Assembly: GCF_003751945.1 (NCBI RefSeq)
Contig: NZ_RJKL01000001.1
Span: forward strand, 248,001-312,000
Direction: 5' to 3'
Source of the DNA: Couchioplanes caeruleus
GTDB taxonomy: Bacteria; Actinomycetota; Actinomycetes; Mycobacteriales; Micromonosporaceae
DNA length: 64,000 bases
The notes beneath the pieces were generated by a model. It was not told the DNA's origin and searched no databases. It was given only the letters and a program-made list of their open reading frames with translations. How positions within the stretch are numbered: position 1 is the first letter of the stretch; each line of letters begins with the position of its first letter. Below, one piece after another: positions 25,534 through 33,596 of the stretch. The position numbers and the translations under genes are program-made.

Positions 25534-26340
25534 ATGGGCCCGGTGACGCATGTGGAGATCAACGGCGGCCCGGCGGATATCGATGCGGTGTATCGAGCAG
25601 CGACCTGGAACTACGGCCACTTCACGTCCATGCAGGTGCGTCGCCGTGCAGTAGCCGGCCTGGCCCTTCACCTGCGCCGCCTGCGCGAAAGTTCGGCCGT
25701 GCTTTTCCCCGATGCCACGCCGCCCTCCGACGACGAGATCAGGGCGTTCATCGACCACGCGCTGCGGGATCAGCAGGACGCCTCCGTGCGGGTCACCGTT
25801 CTTCCGAGTCTGACGAACGGTACCGGTACTGACGTCATGGTGTCCGTTTCCGAGCCGGCCCGGGACACTCCACGCCCACCGCTGCGGGTTCGCACCGTTC
25901 GGTACGAGCGGGAGTTGCCTCACCTCAAGCACCTGGCGACGATGGGGCTCACCTACCACTCCCTGCAGGTTCGCCGCGCCGGATTCGACGACGTGCTCTT
26001 CGCGGGGCAGGACGGCTTTCTGCGTGAGGGCTCGGTGTGGAATATCGCTTTCTGGGACGGCGACCGAGTCATCTGGCCTGAAGCCCCGATGCTGGCCGGC
26101 ATCACCATGCAAATTCTGCGGCTGGGCATGCGAAGGCTCGGCATTCCCGACGAGACACGGCGCTTGACGGGCGAATCACTAAACGGCATGAGAGCCGCTG
26201 CCGCGACCAACTCGCACTGCTCAGCCCAGCCGATCGCTGCCGTGGACGAGACAGTCTTCCCCGGCGACGAGGCGCTTACCAGCCTGCTGCAGCGAGCCTG
26301 GCAGGAGGCTGTCTGGGAGCCAGTCCGCATAGCTCGGTAG
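25534..26340 (+). CDS. Class IV aminotransferase-like PLP enzyme
   Basis: A 268-residue protein of the branched-chain aminotransferase/4-amino-4-deoxychorismate lyase fold. LPHLKHLATMG holds the likely Schiff-base Lys (~residue 132). GQDGFLREGSVWNIAFWDGD carries the cofactor-binding Glu and Asn, and APMLAGITMQILR resembles the phosphate-loop region. Shorter than branched-chain aminotransferases (about 300-360), closer to the lyase type. ATG 25534 used, GTG 25543 also possible. Substrate not predictable; monocistronic. Confidence 0.85.
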   Translation: MGPVTHVEINGGPADIDAVYRAATWNYGHFTSMQVRRRAVAGLALHLRRLRESSAVLFPDATPPSDDEIRAFIDHALRDQQDASVRVTVLPSLTNGTGTDVMVSVSEPARDTPRPPLRVRTVRYERELPHLKHLATMGLTYHSLQVRRAGFDDVLFAGQDGFLREGSVWNIAFWDGDRVIWPEAPMLAGITMQILRLGMRRLGIPDETRRLTGESLNGMRAAAATNSHCSAQPIAAVDETVFPGDEALTSLLQRAWQEAVWEPVRIAR

Positions 26341-27050
26341 GAGCCTGTCCCAGGTGTGGAGATGCCTCCACCTCGGCCGCGAGGTGACGTGGGCGACCCC
26401 GCCCCAGACGTCACGGCGCTCCGGGAGCTGCGCGCGGTGGTCTCCCGGGGACGGCCGGTCACCCTGCCCCCTCCGTCATCAGCCGGCGGTGCCCGCCGCG
26501 GCGCGGACCGTCGCCCTCGTCCGGTTCTCCCCCAGGCCGACACCAACTGGCATTCCCCCGCTGTCGGCCAGGCCCCGCGTCACCGAGGGCTGCGCCTGGT
26601 CGGCATCCGCGACTACTCCGTCTTCCGCGTGCGCGGCGCCGCATCGGCGGGACCAGGCCCATGTCCGGTCCGCGCGGTCAGCGGCTTGCGGGTGATCTGG
26701 CAGCGCAGCAGGGTAGTCGGGCCGCCACGCATCTCGGTCAGCAGCGCCGGACGACGTCCGGCAGTGAAGATTGTCGTCAGCGTCCGTCCGGCACCGATCT
26801 TCCTCGGTCCAGGCCTCGGGCTCCGTCCGGATCGCGGCGTCGCCGATCAGGCCGGCTCCGTCCGGATGCTGCCCGCGTCGGTGCCCGTGTCGGGTGCCGG
26901 GGTCCGCTGGCTGCTGCGGGACCGTTCGGGCCACGTCCGGTCAGGGGCTACGGGGCCGCCGTTCGGGCCGGGTCCGATACTCGGGGTGGCCGGTGGCGCG
27001 GGCGGCGTCCATCGGAGGGGCTGCGGGTGTCCGGGGCGCGCCTGCGGTGC
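26341..27050. other. 710-bp stretch with no confident gene
   Basis: Open frames exist on both strands (for example 26479-26934 minus, hydrophilic, 151 codons), but none shows a recognisable motif or consistent codon bias. The sequence CGTCCGG recurs many times between 26510 and 26950, which may be what keeps frames open. It could hold a decayed gene. Confidence 0.4.
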
Positions 27051-28277
27051 TCAGCCGCCGCCCGGGGGTGGTGGGGTGGGCGGACGCCAGCCGCGGCGGC
27101 GGCCGTGGCGGAGCGCCGCCGCCAGCATGATCACCAACACCATCGCTCCGGCGCCGGCGGCCGCCACCATCAAGGACAGGTCCTGGGCGCGGGCGCGGCG
27201 GGCCTTGAGGGCCACGGCTGCCGGGTCGTCGGTCACGACCACCTTCGGCGCGGGGGCGGCCGGCTTCTCGGGGCCCAGGGTCTCGGTGAGGGCCCGATAG
27301 GGGTTGAGCACGCCGAAGCCGTACTCGTCGCTGCGGGCGCCGCCCGGGGCCGGGTCGGTGGTGGCCAGGATGCGGCGTGCCACCTGGGCCGGGGTCGCGG
27401 TGGGGAAACGCTGCTTGACGAGGGCGGCCGTGGCGGAGACGAAGGGCGCCGCATAGCTGGTGCCCTGGGCGGAGGTGTGACCGCCGCGGCGGGCGGCGAC
27501 GGTGATGTCGACGCCCGGTGCCATCACGTCCACATAGTCACCACGCTGGGAGAAGCCGGCGCGGGCGCCGCCCGCGTCGATGGCGCCGACGCCGATCACG
27601 CCGGGGTAGGACGCCGGGAACGGCGTGGGATTGCCGGCGTCGGCGCCGCCGCGGTTGCCCGCCGCCGCGACGATGACCACACCGCGCTCGGCGGCCCGCT
27701 CGACCGCCGAGCGCACCTGGTCGCTGGGGTCGGTCATCACCAGGGACATGTTGATGACGTCGGCGTTGCCACCGGACGGGCTTGCGGCCCAGTCGATGGC
27801 GTCCGCGAACCTCCCCGGATCGACCGGGTCGGACCCGCCGGGCCTCTCGGTGTCGGTCTGCTCGCTGACCCGCACCGGCACGATCGTCGCATCCGGGGCG
27901 AGCCCGCGCAGGCCGGCCGAGTCGACGTGACGGGCGGCGATGATGCTCGCCACACCGGTGCCGTGGCCGACGCAGTCCTGCCGGCCGTCGGGGTTGCCGT
28001 GCAGGAAGTCACGGCCGCTGTCGACCTGGCCGCGCAACTGGGGGTGGTCGGCGTCCACACCCGAGTCGATCACTGCCACCCGCACCCCGGCGCCTGTGGC
28101 GAAAGGCGCCAACCTGTCCGGGGCGAACATCTTGTCCTCGTACGGCTGGGCCTTGCTGACCTGGGCGGCGACGGCCTGCTTGTCGGGGCATGTGAACGCG
28201 CGCGCCTGTGCCGGCGCGGCGGGCATCAGCCCTCCGGCCACCACGGCGACGGCCAGTGCCGCCCTTCTCATCCGCAT
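27051..28277 (-). CDS. Mycosin-like subtilisin (S8) protease, membrane anchored
   Basis: A 408-residue protein from ATG 28277, behind AGGAG at 6 bases. Signal peptide to about residue 26 (AAPAQA). The subtilase triad is visible: Asp in VAVIDSGVD (~70), His in GHGTGVAS (~104) and Ser in GTSYAAPFVSA (~269); oxyanion Asn in AAAGNRGG. A single membrane helix near residues 360-380 is followed by a basic, Pro-rich tail. This is the layout of type VII secretion mycosins, which process or stabilise ESX machinery. No ESX genes are in the window, so the assignment to type VII is inference. Confidence 0.88.
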   Translation of the reverse strand: MRMRRAALAVAVVAGGLMPAAPAQARAFTCPDKQAVAAQVSKAQPYEDKMFAPDRLAPFATGAGVRVAVIDSGVDADHPQLRGQVDSGRDFLHGNPDGRQDCVGHGTGVASIIAARHVDSAGLRGLAPDATIVPVRVSEQTDTERPGGSDPVDPGRFADAIDWAASPSGGNADVINMSLVMTDPSDQVRSAVERAAERGVVIVAAAGNRGGADAGNPTPFPASYPGVIGVGAIDAGGARAGFSQRGDYVDVMAPGVDITVAARRGGHTSAQGTSYAAPFVSATAALVKQRFPTATPAQVARRILATTDPAPGGARSDEYGFGVLNPYRALTETLGPEKPAAPAPKVVVTDDPAAVALKARRARAQDLSLMVAAAGAGAMVLVIMLAAALRHGRRRGWRPPTPPPPGGG

Positions 28278-28413
28278 GCTCACTCCTGTGCCACGACCGC
28301 GTTGGATGCTACCGGTCCCGGGCCGGGGCTGGAGATCCACGGCGGGACGGTGGGCACATCGTCAGAATTGGTGTGCGGGGGGCCGCGATTGACCGCCTCA
28401 CCGGCGCGCCGCT

Positions 28414-28535
28414 AGGTTGTGGGAACCATCTGCGGCGTCGCGAGGGAAACCGGTGCAACTCCGGTGCGGTCGCGCCACTGTGAACGGATCCGTCGGATCC
28501 GTGAGTCAGGACGCTCACGCGCCGCAGGCCTGTCG
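28414..28535 (+). ncRNA. Cobalamin (B12) riboswitch
   Basis: The stretch shows the conserved core AGGGAAACCGGTGCAACTCC then GGTGCGGTCGCGCCACTGT (28443-28481) and later AGTCAGGACGCTC (28504-28516), the B12-box and flanking elements of cobalamin riboswitches. It lies directly ahead of cbtB (ATG 28574). The ribosome site AAGGAGG is at 28556-28562, after the element. AdoCbl binding is expected to shut off translation or transcription of the cobalt uptake genes. Confidence 0.9.
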
Positions 28536-28573
28536 ATCGGGACGCGTCATCCCGCAAGGAGGTCCTCTCCGTT

Positions 28574-28777
28574 ATGCCCAAGGTCCAGACGGTTCGCCCG
28601 CTGCACCCCACTACCGTCTCCCCCCGCGTGCTGGGGGCTGCGTTCGGCGTCGTGGCGACCCTGCTGCTGCTCGCCTACCTGGTCGCGTTCGACCAGGGCG
28701 CGGTCTCGCAGAGCGGGATGTTCCTGCACGAGCTGATGCACGACGGCCGCCACCTGCTCGGCGTCCCGTGTCACTGA
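28574..28777 (+). CDS. cbtB: Cobalt transporter subunit CbtB
   Basis: A 67-residue single-pass membrane protein: helix at about 20-40 and the C-terminal metal-binding motif MFLHELMHDGRHLLGVPCH, with four His and a Cys. CbtB partners with CbtA in cobalt uptake for B12 synthesis. It is the first gene after the cobalamin riboswitch. The stop overlaps the cbtA start by 10 bases. Confidence 0.93.
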   Translation: MPKVQTVRPLHPTTVSPRVLGAAFGVVATLLLLAYLVAFDQGAVSQSGMFLHELMHDGRHLLGVPCH

Positions 28778-29571
28778 CGCAGAGCCGCACCGCGCCCACC
28801 TACGGCGTCCTGCTGCTGCGGGGGCTGCTGGCGGGCCTCATCGCCGGCTTGCTCGCCGGCGCCTTCGCGTACGCGCTGGGCGAGCCGAAGGTCGACGCGG
28901 CGATCGCGATCGAGGAGGCCGCCGCGCACGCCGAGGCGGCGTCCGGGGCGCCGGCCGCCGAGGACCACCACGGCGAGGATGCCCTGGTGTCCCGCCACGG
29001 TCAGAAGGGCGGGCTGTTCCTGGCCACCGCGCTGTTCGGCGTGGCGATGGGCGGCCTGCTCGCCACGGCGTACACGCTGCTGCGCCGGCGGCTGCGCACC
29101 GAGCATGACTCCCATGCGGCGCTGGGCCTGGCCGCGGCGGCGTTGCTCGGCATGGTGCTGGTGCCGTTCGTGAAGTATCCGCCGAATCCTCCCGCTGTCG
29201 GCGACCCGGCGACGATCAACCAGCGCACGATCAGCTACCTGTCGATCGTGGTGATCGGCCTGGCGGCCGTCTGGGCGGCCGTGATCGCGGCCCGGGCACC
29301 GCACGCCGGCGCCGCGGACTGGGTCCGTGCGGCCGCGGGCCTGGGCGGTTTCCTGGTGGTCGTGGTCGTGGGCTACGTGCTGCTGCCGAACATCGACGAG
29401 GTGCCGGAGACGTTCCCGCCGAGCCTGTTGTGGAACTTCCGGGTCACCTCGCTGGGCACCCAGGTGACGCTCTGGGCGGCGCTGGGGCTGGCGTTCACCG
29501 CCCTGCTGCCGCGCTCCGCTTCGAGCGAAGCCGTCACGGGACGCGGGAGGACGGAGTCCGTGCCGGTGTGA
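28768..29571 (+). CDS. cbtA: Cobalt transporter subunit CbtA
   Basis: A 267-residue membrane protein starting at GTG 28768 within the cbtB tail. Five to six helices; after the first helix a His-rich loop (AEDHHGEDALVSRHGQKGG) that could bind Co(II). FVKYPPNPPAVGDPATINQRT is a strongly conserved CbtA segment. It acts with CbtB in the membrane. The C-terminal stop overlaps the following gene by GTGA. Confidence 0.93.
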   Translation: MSLTQSRTAPTYGVLLLRGLLAGLIAGLLAGAFAYALGEPKVDAAIAIEEAAAHAEAASGAPAAEDHHGEDALVSRHGQKGGLFLATALFGVAMGGLLATAYTLLRRRLRTEHDSHAALGLAAAALLGMVLVPFVKYPPNPPAVGDPATINQRTISYLSIVVIGLAAVWAAVIAARAPHAGAADWVRAAAGLGGFLVVVVVGYVLLPNIDEVPETFPPSLLWNFRVTSLGTQVTLWAALGLAFTALLPRSASSEAVTGRGRTESVPV

Positions 29572-30119
29572 GTGGCCTGCGGCTACTCGCACACGCCCCG
29601 ACAGCGGCCCTGCGGGGTGCGCACTTCGGCGGCGACGACGACATCGACGAGGGCGGCCGCCGGGCCGCCCTCGCCATGTCCCCGCTGGGCCGCGGCGACC
29701 TGTGGGTCTGCGCGCCGTCACGGGCGGCCCGCGAGACCGCACAGGCGCTCGGCCACTCGGCGGCCGTCGAGCGGGCGCTGGCCGATCCCGACTTCGGCGA
29801 GTGGAACGGCCGCAGCCTCGACGAGGTGTCCGCGGCCGATCCCGCCGGCCTGCAGCAGTGGCTGACCGATGTCCGGTCCGCACCCCACGGCGGCGAATCG
29901 CTGGCCTCGGTCCGCGGCAGGACCGGCGCCTGGCTGGACGCGATGGCCGGCCAGCGGGTCGTGGCCGTCGCACACCCCCTCGTGGTACGGGCGGCGATCG
30001 CCCACGCCCTCGCCCTGCCCGACGACGCGATCTGGAGCCTGGACGTGGCACCGCTGTCGTTGACCCGCCTCACCTACCGGGCACATCGCTGGCACCTGCA
30101 CTTCCCCGCCGCGGGATGA
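29568..30119 (+). CDS. Histidine-phosphatase-like protein with altered RHG motif (CobC-like position)
   Basis: A 183-residue protein of the phosphoglycerate-mutase/histidine phosphatase fold. The expected RHG at the N-terminus reads AHA (LRLLAHAPT), so the catalytic His is kept but the phosphate-binding Arg and the Gly are lost. Other landmarks are normal: APSRAARETAQALG, DPDFGEWNGRSLDEV and the second His in VVAVAHPLVVRAAI. GTG 29568 overlaps the cbtA stop. Placed under the B12 riboswitch, it may take the place of CobC (alpha-ribazole phosphatase) or have become a binding protein. Confidence 0.85.
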   Translation: MSGLRLLAHAPTAALRGAHFGGDDDIDEGGRRAALAMSPLGRGDLWVCAPSRAARETAQALGHSAAVERALADPDFGEWNGRSLDEVSAADPAGLQQWLTDVRSAPHGGESLASVRGRTGAWLDAMAGQRVVAVAHPLVVRAAIAHALALPDDAIWSLDVAPLSLTRLTYRAHRWHLHFPAAG

Positions 30120-30187
30120 CCGCACCGTGCCCATGATCGGCGCGGTGGCCGAATGTTGTCGGTGGGTGGCGCTAGGGTCGGGTCGCG

Positions 30188-31597
30188 ATGGCAGAAGACG
30201 ACGTTTCCCCGCCGACGCGGCCGGTGCCGAAGCAGGCCGTGCTGACCGTGGCGATCCCCGGCGAGCCGCCGGGCCGCACCGCCGCGCCCCGGGCCACGGT
30301 GCCCCCGGTCGCGGCGACGCAGGTCGCGGCGAAACCTGACATGGCGAAACCTGACATGGCCGAACCTGACATGGCCGAACCTGACGCGGCGAAACGTGAC
30401 GCGGCCGAGTCTGATGTCGCGACCTACGACCGGTCGCGCAGCGAGCTCGACGCGGCCGAGCCGCCGCCGGAGACGCGGCCGTGTGCGCACTGCGGCCGGC
30501 CGGTGCCGCAACGGGCCTCGGCCGGACGGCCGTTCCGCTACTGCCGGGACAACGACGGCGAATGCCAGCGCGCGTCCCGCAACGTCCGGATGCGGCATCG
30601 TTCCTCGCCAGGTCTGGCCGGACAGGTGGCCCGCACCTGGGAACTCGTCGACCGCCTCGACCAGTTCGTCGGCACACTCAGCGAGGCCCTGCACGCCGAG
30701 ATGTCCCCGTCCGGGGTCGAACGGCAGGTCGCCGAGGTGCGCGCCGAGACGTCGCGGCAGGTCGCGGCCGCGCACGCCGAGCGCGACGACGCCCGGCGCG
30801 ATGCCGACCGGGCCGCCGACGCCGCCGCCACCGCCGTGCAGGAGGCCCTGGCCGCCCGCGCGGAACGCGACGAGGCGCTGCAGGCGGCGCAGGCCGCGCA
30901 CCGGCTGGCGGAGTCCGCCGCGGCCGATGCGCGGCAGGCGGTCGCGTCCCGCGACGAGGCACTGGCCGAGGCCCACGCGGCCGCCGCATTGCGGATGCGC
31001 GCGGAGGCGGACCGCGACGCGGCCCGCCGCGAGGCCGACGGGATGCGCCAGGAGCGCGACGAGGCCCGCCATCAGATCGATTCCGTACGCCGGGAGCTGA
31101 CCGACACCCGCCACGAATCCGCGACCCGCGCCCGCGAACTGGACCAGGCGCTAGCCGATCTGCGTGCGGCCCGGAGTGACCGGGACGGCGCGAACGCCGC
31201 ACGCGAGGCAGCGCTGCAGGAGCGCGACGAGGCACGCACGGCACGGGACGAGGCCACGGCGGCCCTGAACGCCGCGCGCGCCGACGTCGAACGGGCCGTC
31301 GGGCAGGTTGCCGAGGCCCAGGCGCAGGCGGCACGGGCGGCGGAGGAATCCGCGTCGTCGCAGCGTGTGCTCGCCGAAGTGCGGGCCGGAGCCGACCGCG
31401 ACCGGCAGGCGCGGGAACGGGCGACGGCCGAGATCGCCGAGGTGCGGGGAGCCGCCGAACGCGACGCGGAGGAGTTGAGGCGGCGGCTGGACGCGGCGCG
31501 GACGGACGTGGACGCCGCACACGAGCGGGTGGCGCAGTTGTCGGCCCAGGTCAGCGACTTGGCCTCGGCGCTCGCAGCCCTGGGCTCAAACCGATAG
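30188..31597 (+). CDS. Zinc-finger plus long coiled-coil protein, unknown function
   Basis: A 469-residue cytoplasmic protein. Residues ~48-77 are a five-residue repeat (KPDMA/EPDMA type). Residues ~97-125 hold a CxxC (CAHC) and a later CRDNDGEC that could form a zinc site. From about residue 150 to the end there is an almost unbroken Ala/Arg/Glu-rich coiled coil. The layout resembles actinobacterial Ala-rich cytoskeletal or DNA-associated proteins, but no name is justified. Monocistronic. Confidence 0.8.
   Translation: MAEDDVSPPTRPVPKQAVLTVAIPGEPPGRTAAPRATVPPVAATQVAAKPDMAKPDMAEPDMAEPDAAKRDAAESDVATYDRSRSELDAAEPPPETRPCAHCGRPVPQRASAGRPFRYCRDNDGECQRASRNVRMRHRSSPGLAGQVARTWELVDRLDQFVGTLSEALHAEMSPSGVERQVAEVRAETSRQVAAAHAERDDARRDADRAADAAATAVQEALAARAERDEALQAAQAAHRLAESAAADARQAVASRDEALAEAHAAAALRMRAEADRDAARREADGMRQERDEARHQIDSVRRELTDTRHESATRARELDQALADLRAARSDRDGANAAREAALQERDEARTARDEATAALNAARADVERAVGQVAEAQAQAARAAEESASSQRVLAEVRAGADRDRQARERATAEIAEVRGAAERDAEELRRRLDAARTDVDAAHERVAQLSAQVSDLASALAALGSNR
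30329..30418 (+). repeat. Six tandem 15-bp repeats inside the coiled-coil gene
   Basis: Units of the form GCGAAACCTGACATG run in frame from 30329; the first three differ at one or two positions, and later ones decay (GCGAAACGTGACGCG, GCCGAGTCTGATGTC). They encode the AKPDM-type pentapeptides. Copy number may vary between strains. Confidence 0.85.
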
Positions 31598-32029
31598 TCC
31601 GCTCGGCCCCAAAGCGGTCGGGCCCGAAGCGCGCGGTCGGGTCCCGCGCGTCTCAGGCGACGCTGGGCCGCACGCAACTCCCGAAGGCGCTCGGATCCAG
31701 CCGCCCGCCCGAGATGTCCGGGCGCCGCGATTGCGGTGCCCCGGGCGGGTCGGGCGAGCTTCGACGACTCGTCCAGCGCCGCCCGAAGTGGGGTCGCGGC
31801 GGCCGGGCTGTCGGGGACGCGGGAGGGCGCGGCCGCAGGCTGGTGGAGGTCGGGCTGGTAGGTAGGTGGGCTGTCGGGGACGCGGGAGGGCGCGGCCGCA
31901 GGCTGGTGGAGGCGCGTGGCGGCCGGGCTGGTAGGTAGGTGGCTGGCGGGGACACGGGCGGGGCGCGGCTGCCGGGCTGGCGGGGGCGGGATAGGCTAGG
32001 GCCGCAGGGCGGAGGCGGGTCCCTCGTCC
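31598..32029. other. Gene-free stretch dominated by repeats
   Basis: No gene is supported. G-rich sequence with a duplicated 63-bp unit at 31805-31930. Open frames on the minus strand reflect the repeats (Pro/Arg/Ser-rich). Confidence 0.5.
31805..31912. repeat. Tandem repeat, 63-bp period
   Basis: A 45-bp block (31805-31849, starting GGGCTGTCGGGGACGCGGGA) recurs exactly at 31868-31912. The intervening GGTAGGTAGGT motif also recurs at about 31930-31940. Confidence 0.85.
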
Positions 32030-32074
32030 GATGCCGGTCAGCGAGCGGGGCCTTGCTCCCGCGTGACCGGCATC
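32030..32074. terminator. Hairpin upstream of the rbpA promoter region
   Basis: GATGCCGGTCA (32030-32040) pairs with TGACCGGCATC (32064-32074); the inner bases (AGCGGGG/CTCCCGC) pair imperfectly. It may insulate rbpA from upstream transcription. Confidence 0.6.
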
Positions 32075-32105
32075 GCACTATCCGTAGATCTCTCATTGTG
32101 CCGTA

Positions 32106-32125
32106 AAGTGGACCAAGGTCCACTT
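32106..32125. promoter_or_regulatory. Perfect 20-bp palindrome upstream of rbpA
   Basis: AAGTGGACC-AA-GGTCCACTT lies 86 bases before the SigR-type promoter. A dyad of this size may be an operator for an unknown dimeric regulator. Confidence 0.55.
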
Positions 32126-32210
32126 CAGGACGGGCGGAGACGGCCGATAGGGGACGCTGCCGGTTACGCTCGAAGCGTTAACACCGCCGACACACACACG
32201 GCGGTCGCCA

Positions 32211-32236
32211 GGAATCTCGCGACCGCCCCTTTCGTT
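32211..32236 (+). promoter_or_regulatory. SigR-type promoter of rbpA
   Basis: GGAAT (32211-32215), exactly 18 bases, then GTT (32234-32236): the consensus of the thiol-stress sigma factor SigR/SigH. It ends 43 bases before the rbpA start. rbpA is a known SigR target in Streptomyces, which supports the match. Confidence 0.75.
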
Positions 32237-32279
32237 ACACCAACGGAAGCAGCACCACGAGCGAGGGGAAAAGCCGATC

Positions 32280-32618
32280 ATGGGCGAACGCATGCTGCGC
32301 GGCAGCCGACTTGGCGCAGTCAGCTACGAGTCCGACCGCAACACGGAGCTGGCCCCCCGGCAGACCCGCGAGTACCTCTGCGTGAAGGGTCACCAGTTCG
32401 AGGTGCCGTTCGCCGTCGACGCCGAGGTGCCGATCACCTGGGAGTGCAAGTTCGACGGCAGCGTCGCGCGCCTGGTCGACGGCAACGAGCCGGAGCAGAA
32501 GAAGGCGAAGCCGCCGCGCACCCACTGGGACATGCTGCTGGAGCGGCGGTCGATCTCGGAGCTGGAGGACATCCTCAACGAGCGGCTCCAGGAGGTTCGC
32601 ACCCGCCGCGGTCGTTGA
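32280..32618 (+). CDS. rbpA: RNA polymerase-binding protein RbpA
   Basis: A 112-residue RbpA with the expected pieces: N-terminal tail (MLRGSRLGAVSYESDRN), core domain with EYLCVKGHQFEVPFAVDAEVP and TWECKFDG, a basic linker (EQKKAKPPRTHWDMLLERRS) and the C-terminal sigma-interaction helix (ELEDILNERLQEVRTRRG). RbpA binds the principal sigma factor and helps open promoters; it is confined to actinobacteria. ATG 32280 follows GAGGGGAAAAGCCG. Confidence 0.97.
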   Translation: MGERMLRGSRLGAVSYESDRNTELAPRQTREYLCVKGHQFEVPFAVDAEVPITWECKFDGSVARLVDGNEPEQKKAKPPRTHWDMLLERRSISELEDILNERLQEVRTRRGR

Positions 32619-32739
32619 TCCACGGCATCTGATCGCCGTTTCGCCACACCAGGGCGGGACGGCGATTTGCTGTGTCCGCCCAACGGGACACAACGCCGCC
32701 CGACGAATAGGCACGCAGGGAACAACCACGCGCGACAGA

Positions 32740-32801
32740 CACCACGCGGGGAACCGGACCGCGGAAGGGACACCACGCGGGAAACCGGACCGCCGAAGGG
32801 A
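32740..32801. repeat. Two tandem 31-bp repeats
   Basis: 32740-32770 and 32771-32801 are adjacent copies beginning CACCACGCGGG and ending GAAGGGA, identical at 29 of 31 positions; a partial third copy follows (CAGCGCGCGGGGAA). In the 250-bp gap between rbpA and fxsA. Confidence 0.85.
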
Positions 32802-32870
32802 CAGCGCGCGGGGAAGCACCAGCGCGGGCGAGCTCCCGACAGTGCGATGAGCGGATGCAGCCCGCCCGGG

Positions 32871-33428
32871 TCAGCGGATGATCTCGCCCTCGACGACCTC
32901 ACCGGTGACGACCGGCCCGGGTCGGACCTCCCCGGGCGAGACCACCCCTGTCGCGACCGTCGGGGACTGCGGCGCCGGCTCGCCGACCGGGTCGGCCTGG
33001 TGGACCCGTACCCGCCGGGGCCCGAACAGGTCACCGGCGACCGCCGACGGCACCCGCCGCTCGGTGAAGCGTTCCACCGCGCGCCGGGCCAGGATCCGTC
33101 CCGGCGGCACGATCAGCAGCAGGCCGGCGATGGCCGAGACGAAACCGGGCATCGCCAGCAGCAGCGCGCCGAGCAGACCGACGAGCGAGTTGCTGACCTG
33201 GGGTCCGGGCGGGCGCCTCTGCTCGGCGGCGGCGCGGAACGCCCGCCATCCGCGGATGCCCTCACGGCGCAGCAGCGCCGTCCCGGCGATGCTGGACGCG
33301 GCGATGAGCAGCACCGCCCAGCCCGCGCCCAGGGCGTGCGCCACCGCGGCGAACACGGCGATCTCGGCCACGGCCAGCAGCAACAGCCCCAGCGGAAGTA
33401 GAGCCAGGCCTCGACGCAACTCCGTCAC
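32871..33428 (-). CDS. fxsA: FxsA-family membrane protein
   Basis: A 185-residue protein with an N-terminal FxsA domain: helices near 10-30, 35-55 and 80-105, and the family features EIAVFAAVAHALGAGWAVLLI, IAGTALLRREG and PGFVSAIAGLLLIVPPGR. The C-terminal 60 residues are soluble and Val/Pro-rich. FxsA is best known in E. coli for suppressing F-exclusion of phage T7; the normal function is unclear. GTG 33428 start. Confidence 0.92.
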   Translation of the reverse strand: MTELRRGLALLPLGLLLLAVAEIAVFAAVAHALGAGWAVLLIAASSIAGTALLRREGIRGWRAFRAAAEQRRPPGPQVSNSLVGLLGALLLAMPGFVSAIAGLLLIVPPGRILARRAVERFTERRVPSAVAGDLFGPRRVRVHQADPVGEPAPQSPTVATGVVSPGEVRPGPVVTGEVVEGEIIR

Positions 33429-33596
33429 CCTCCCTCACCGACGGCGGCGACCCACGCACGAACGGACGGCGGCGACCCACGCACGAACCCGCGCTCCGCG
33501 CGGGACAGGACGACGGGCCGACGGCCGGCGGGGCATCGGGCGGCGAGGCCATCCCATGTCACACCGGCTCGTCCAGCATGACACGCCGGTGCGCGG

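Noticed and set aside
26356..27300. 314-codon plus-strand frame overlapping the mycosin gene end
   Set aside because: Extends antisense into the protease gene and shows no motif; kept only as an unassigned stretch.
31653..32123. 156-codon minus-strand frame rich in Pro, Arg and Ser
   Set aside because: Its length is produced by the 63-bp tandem repeat; no ribosome site or domain.
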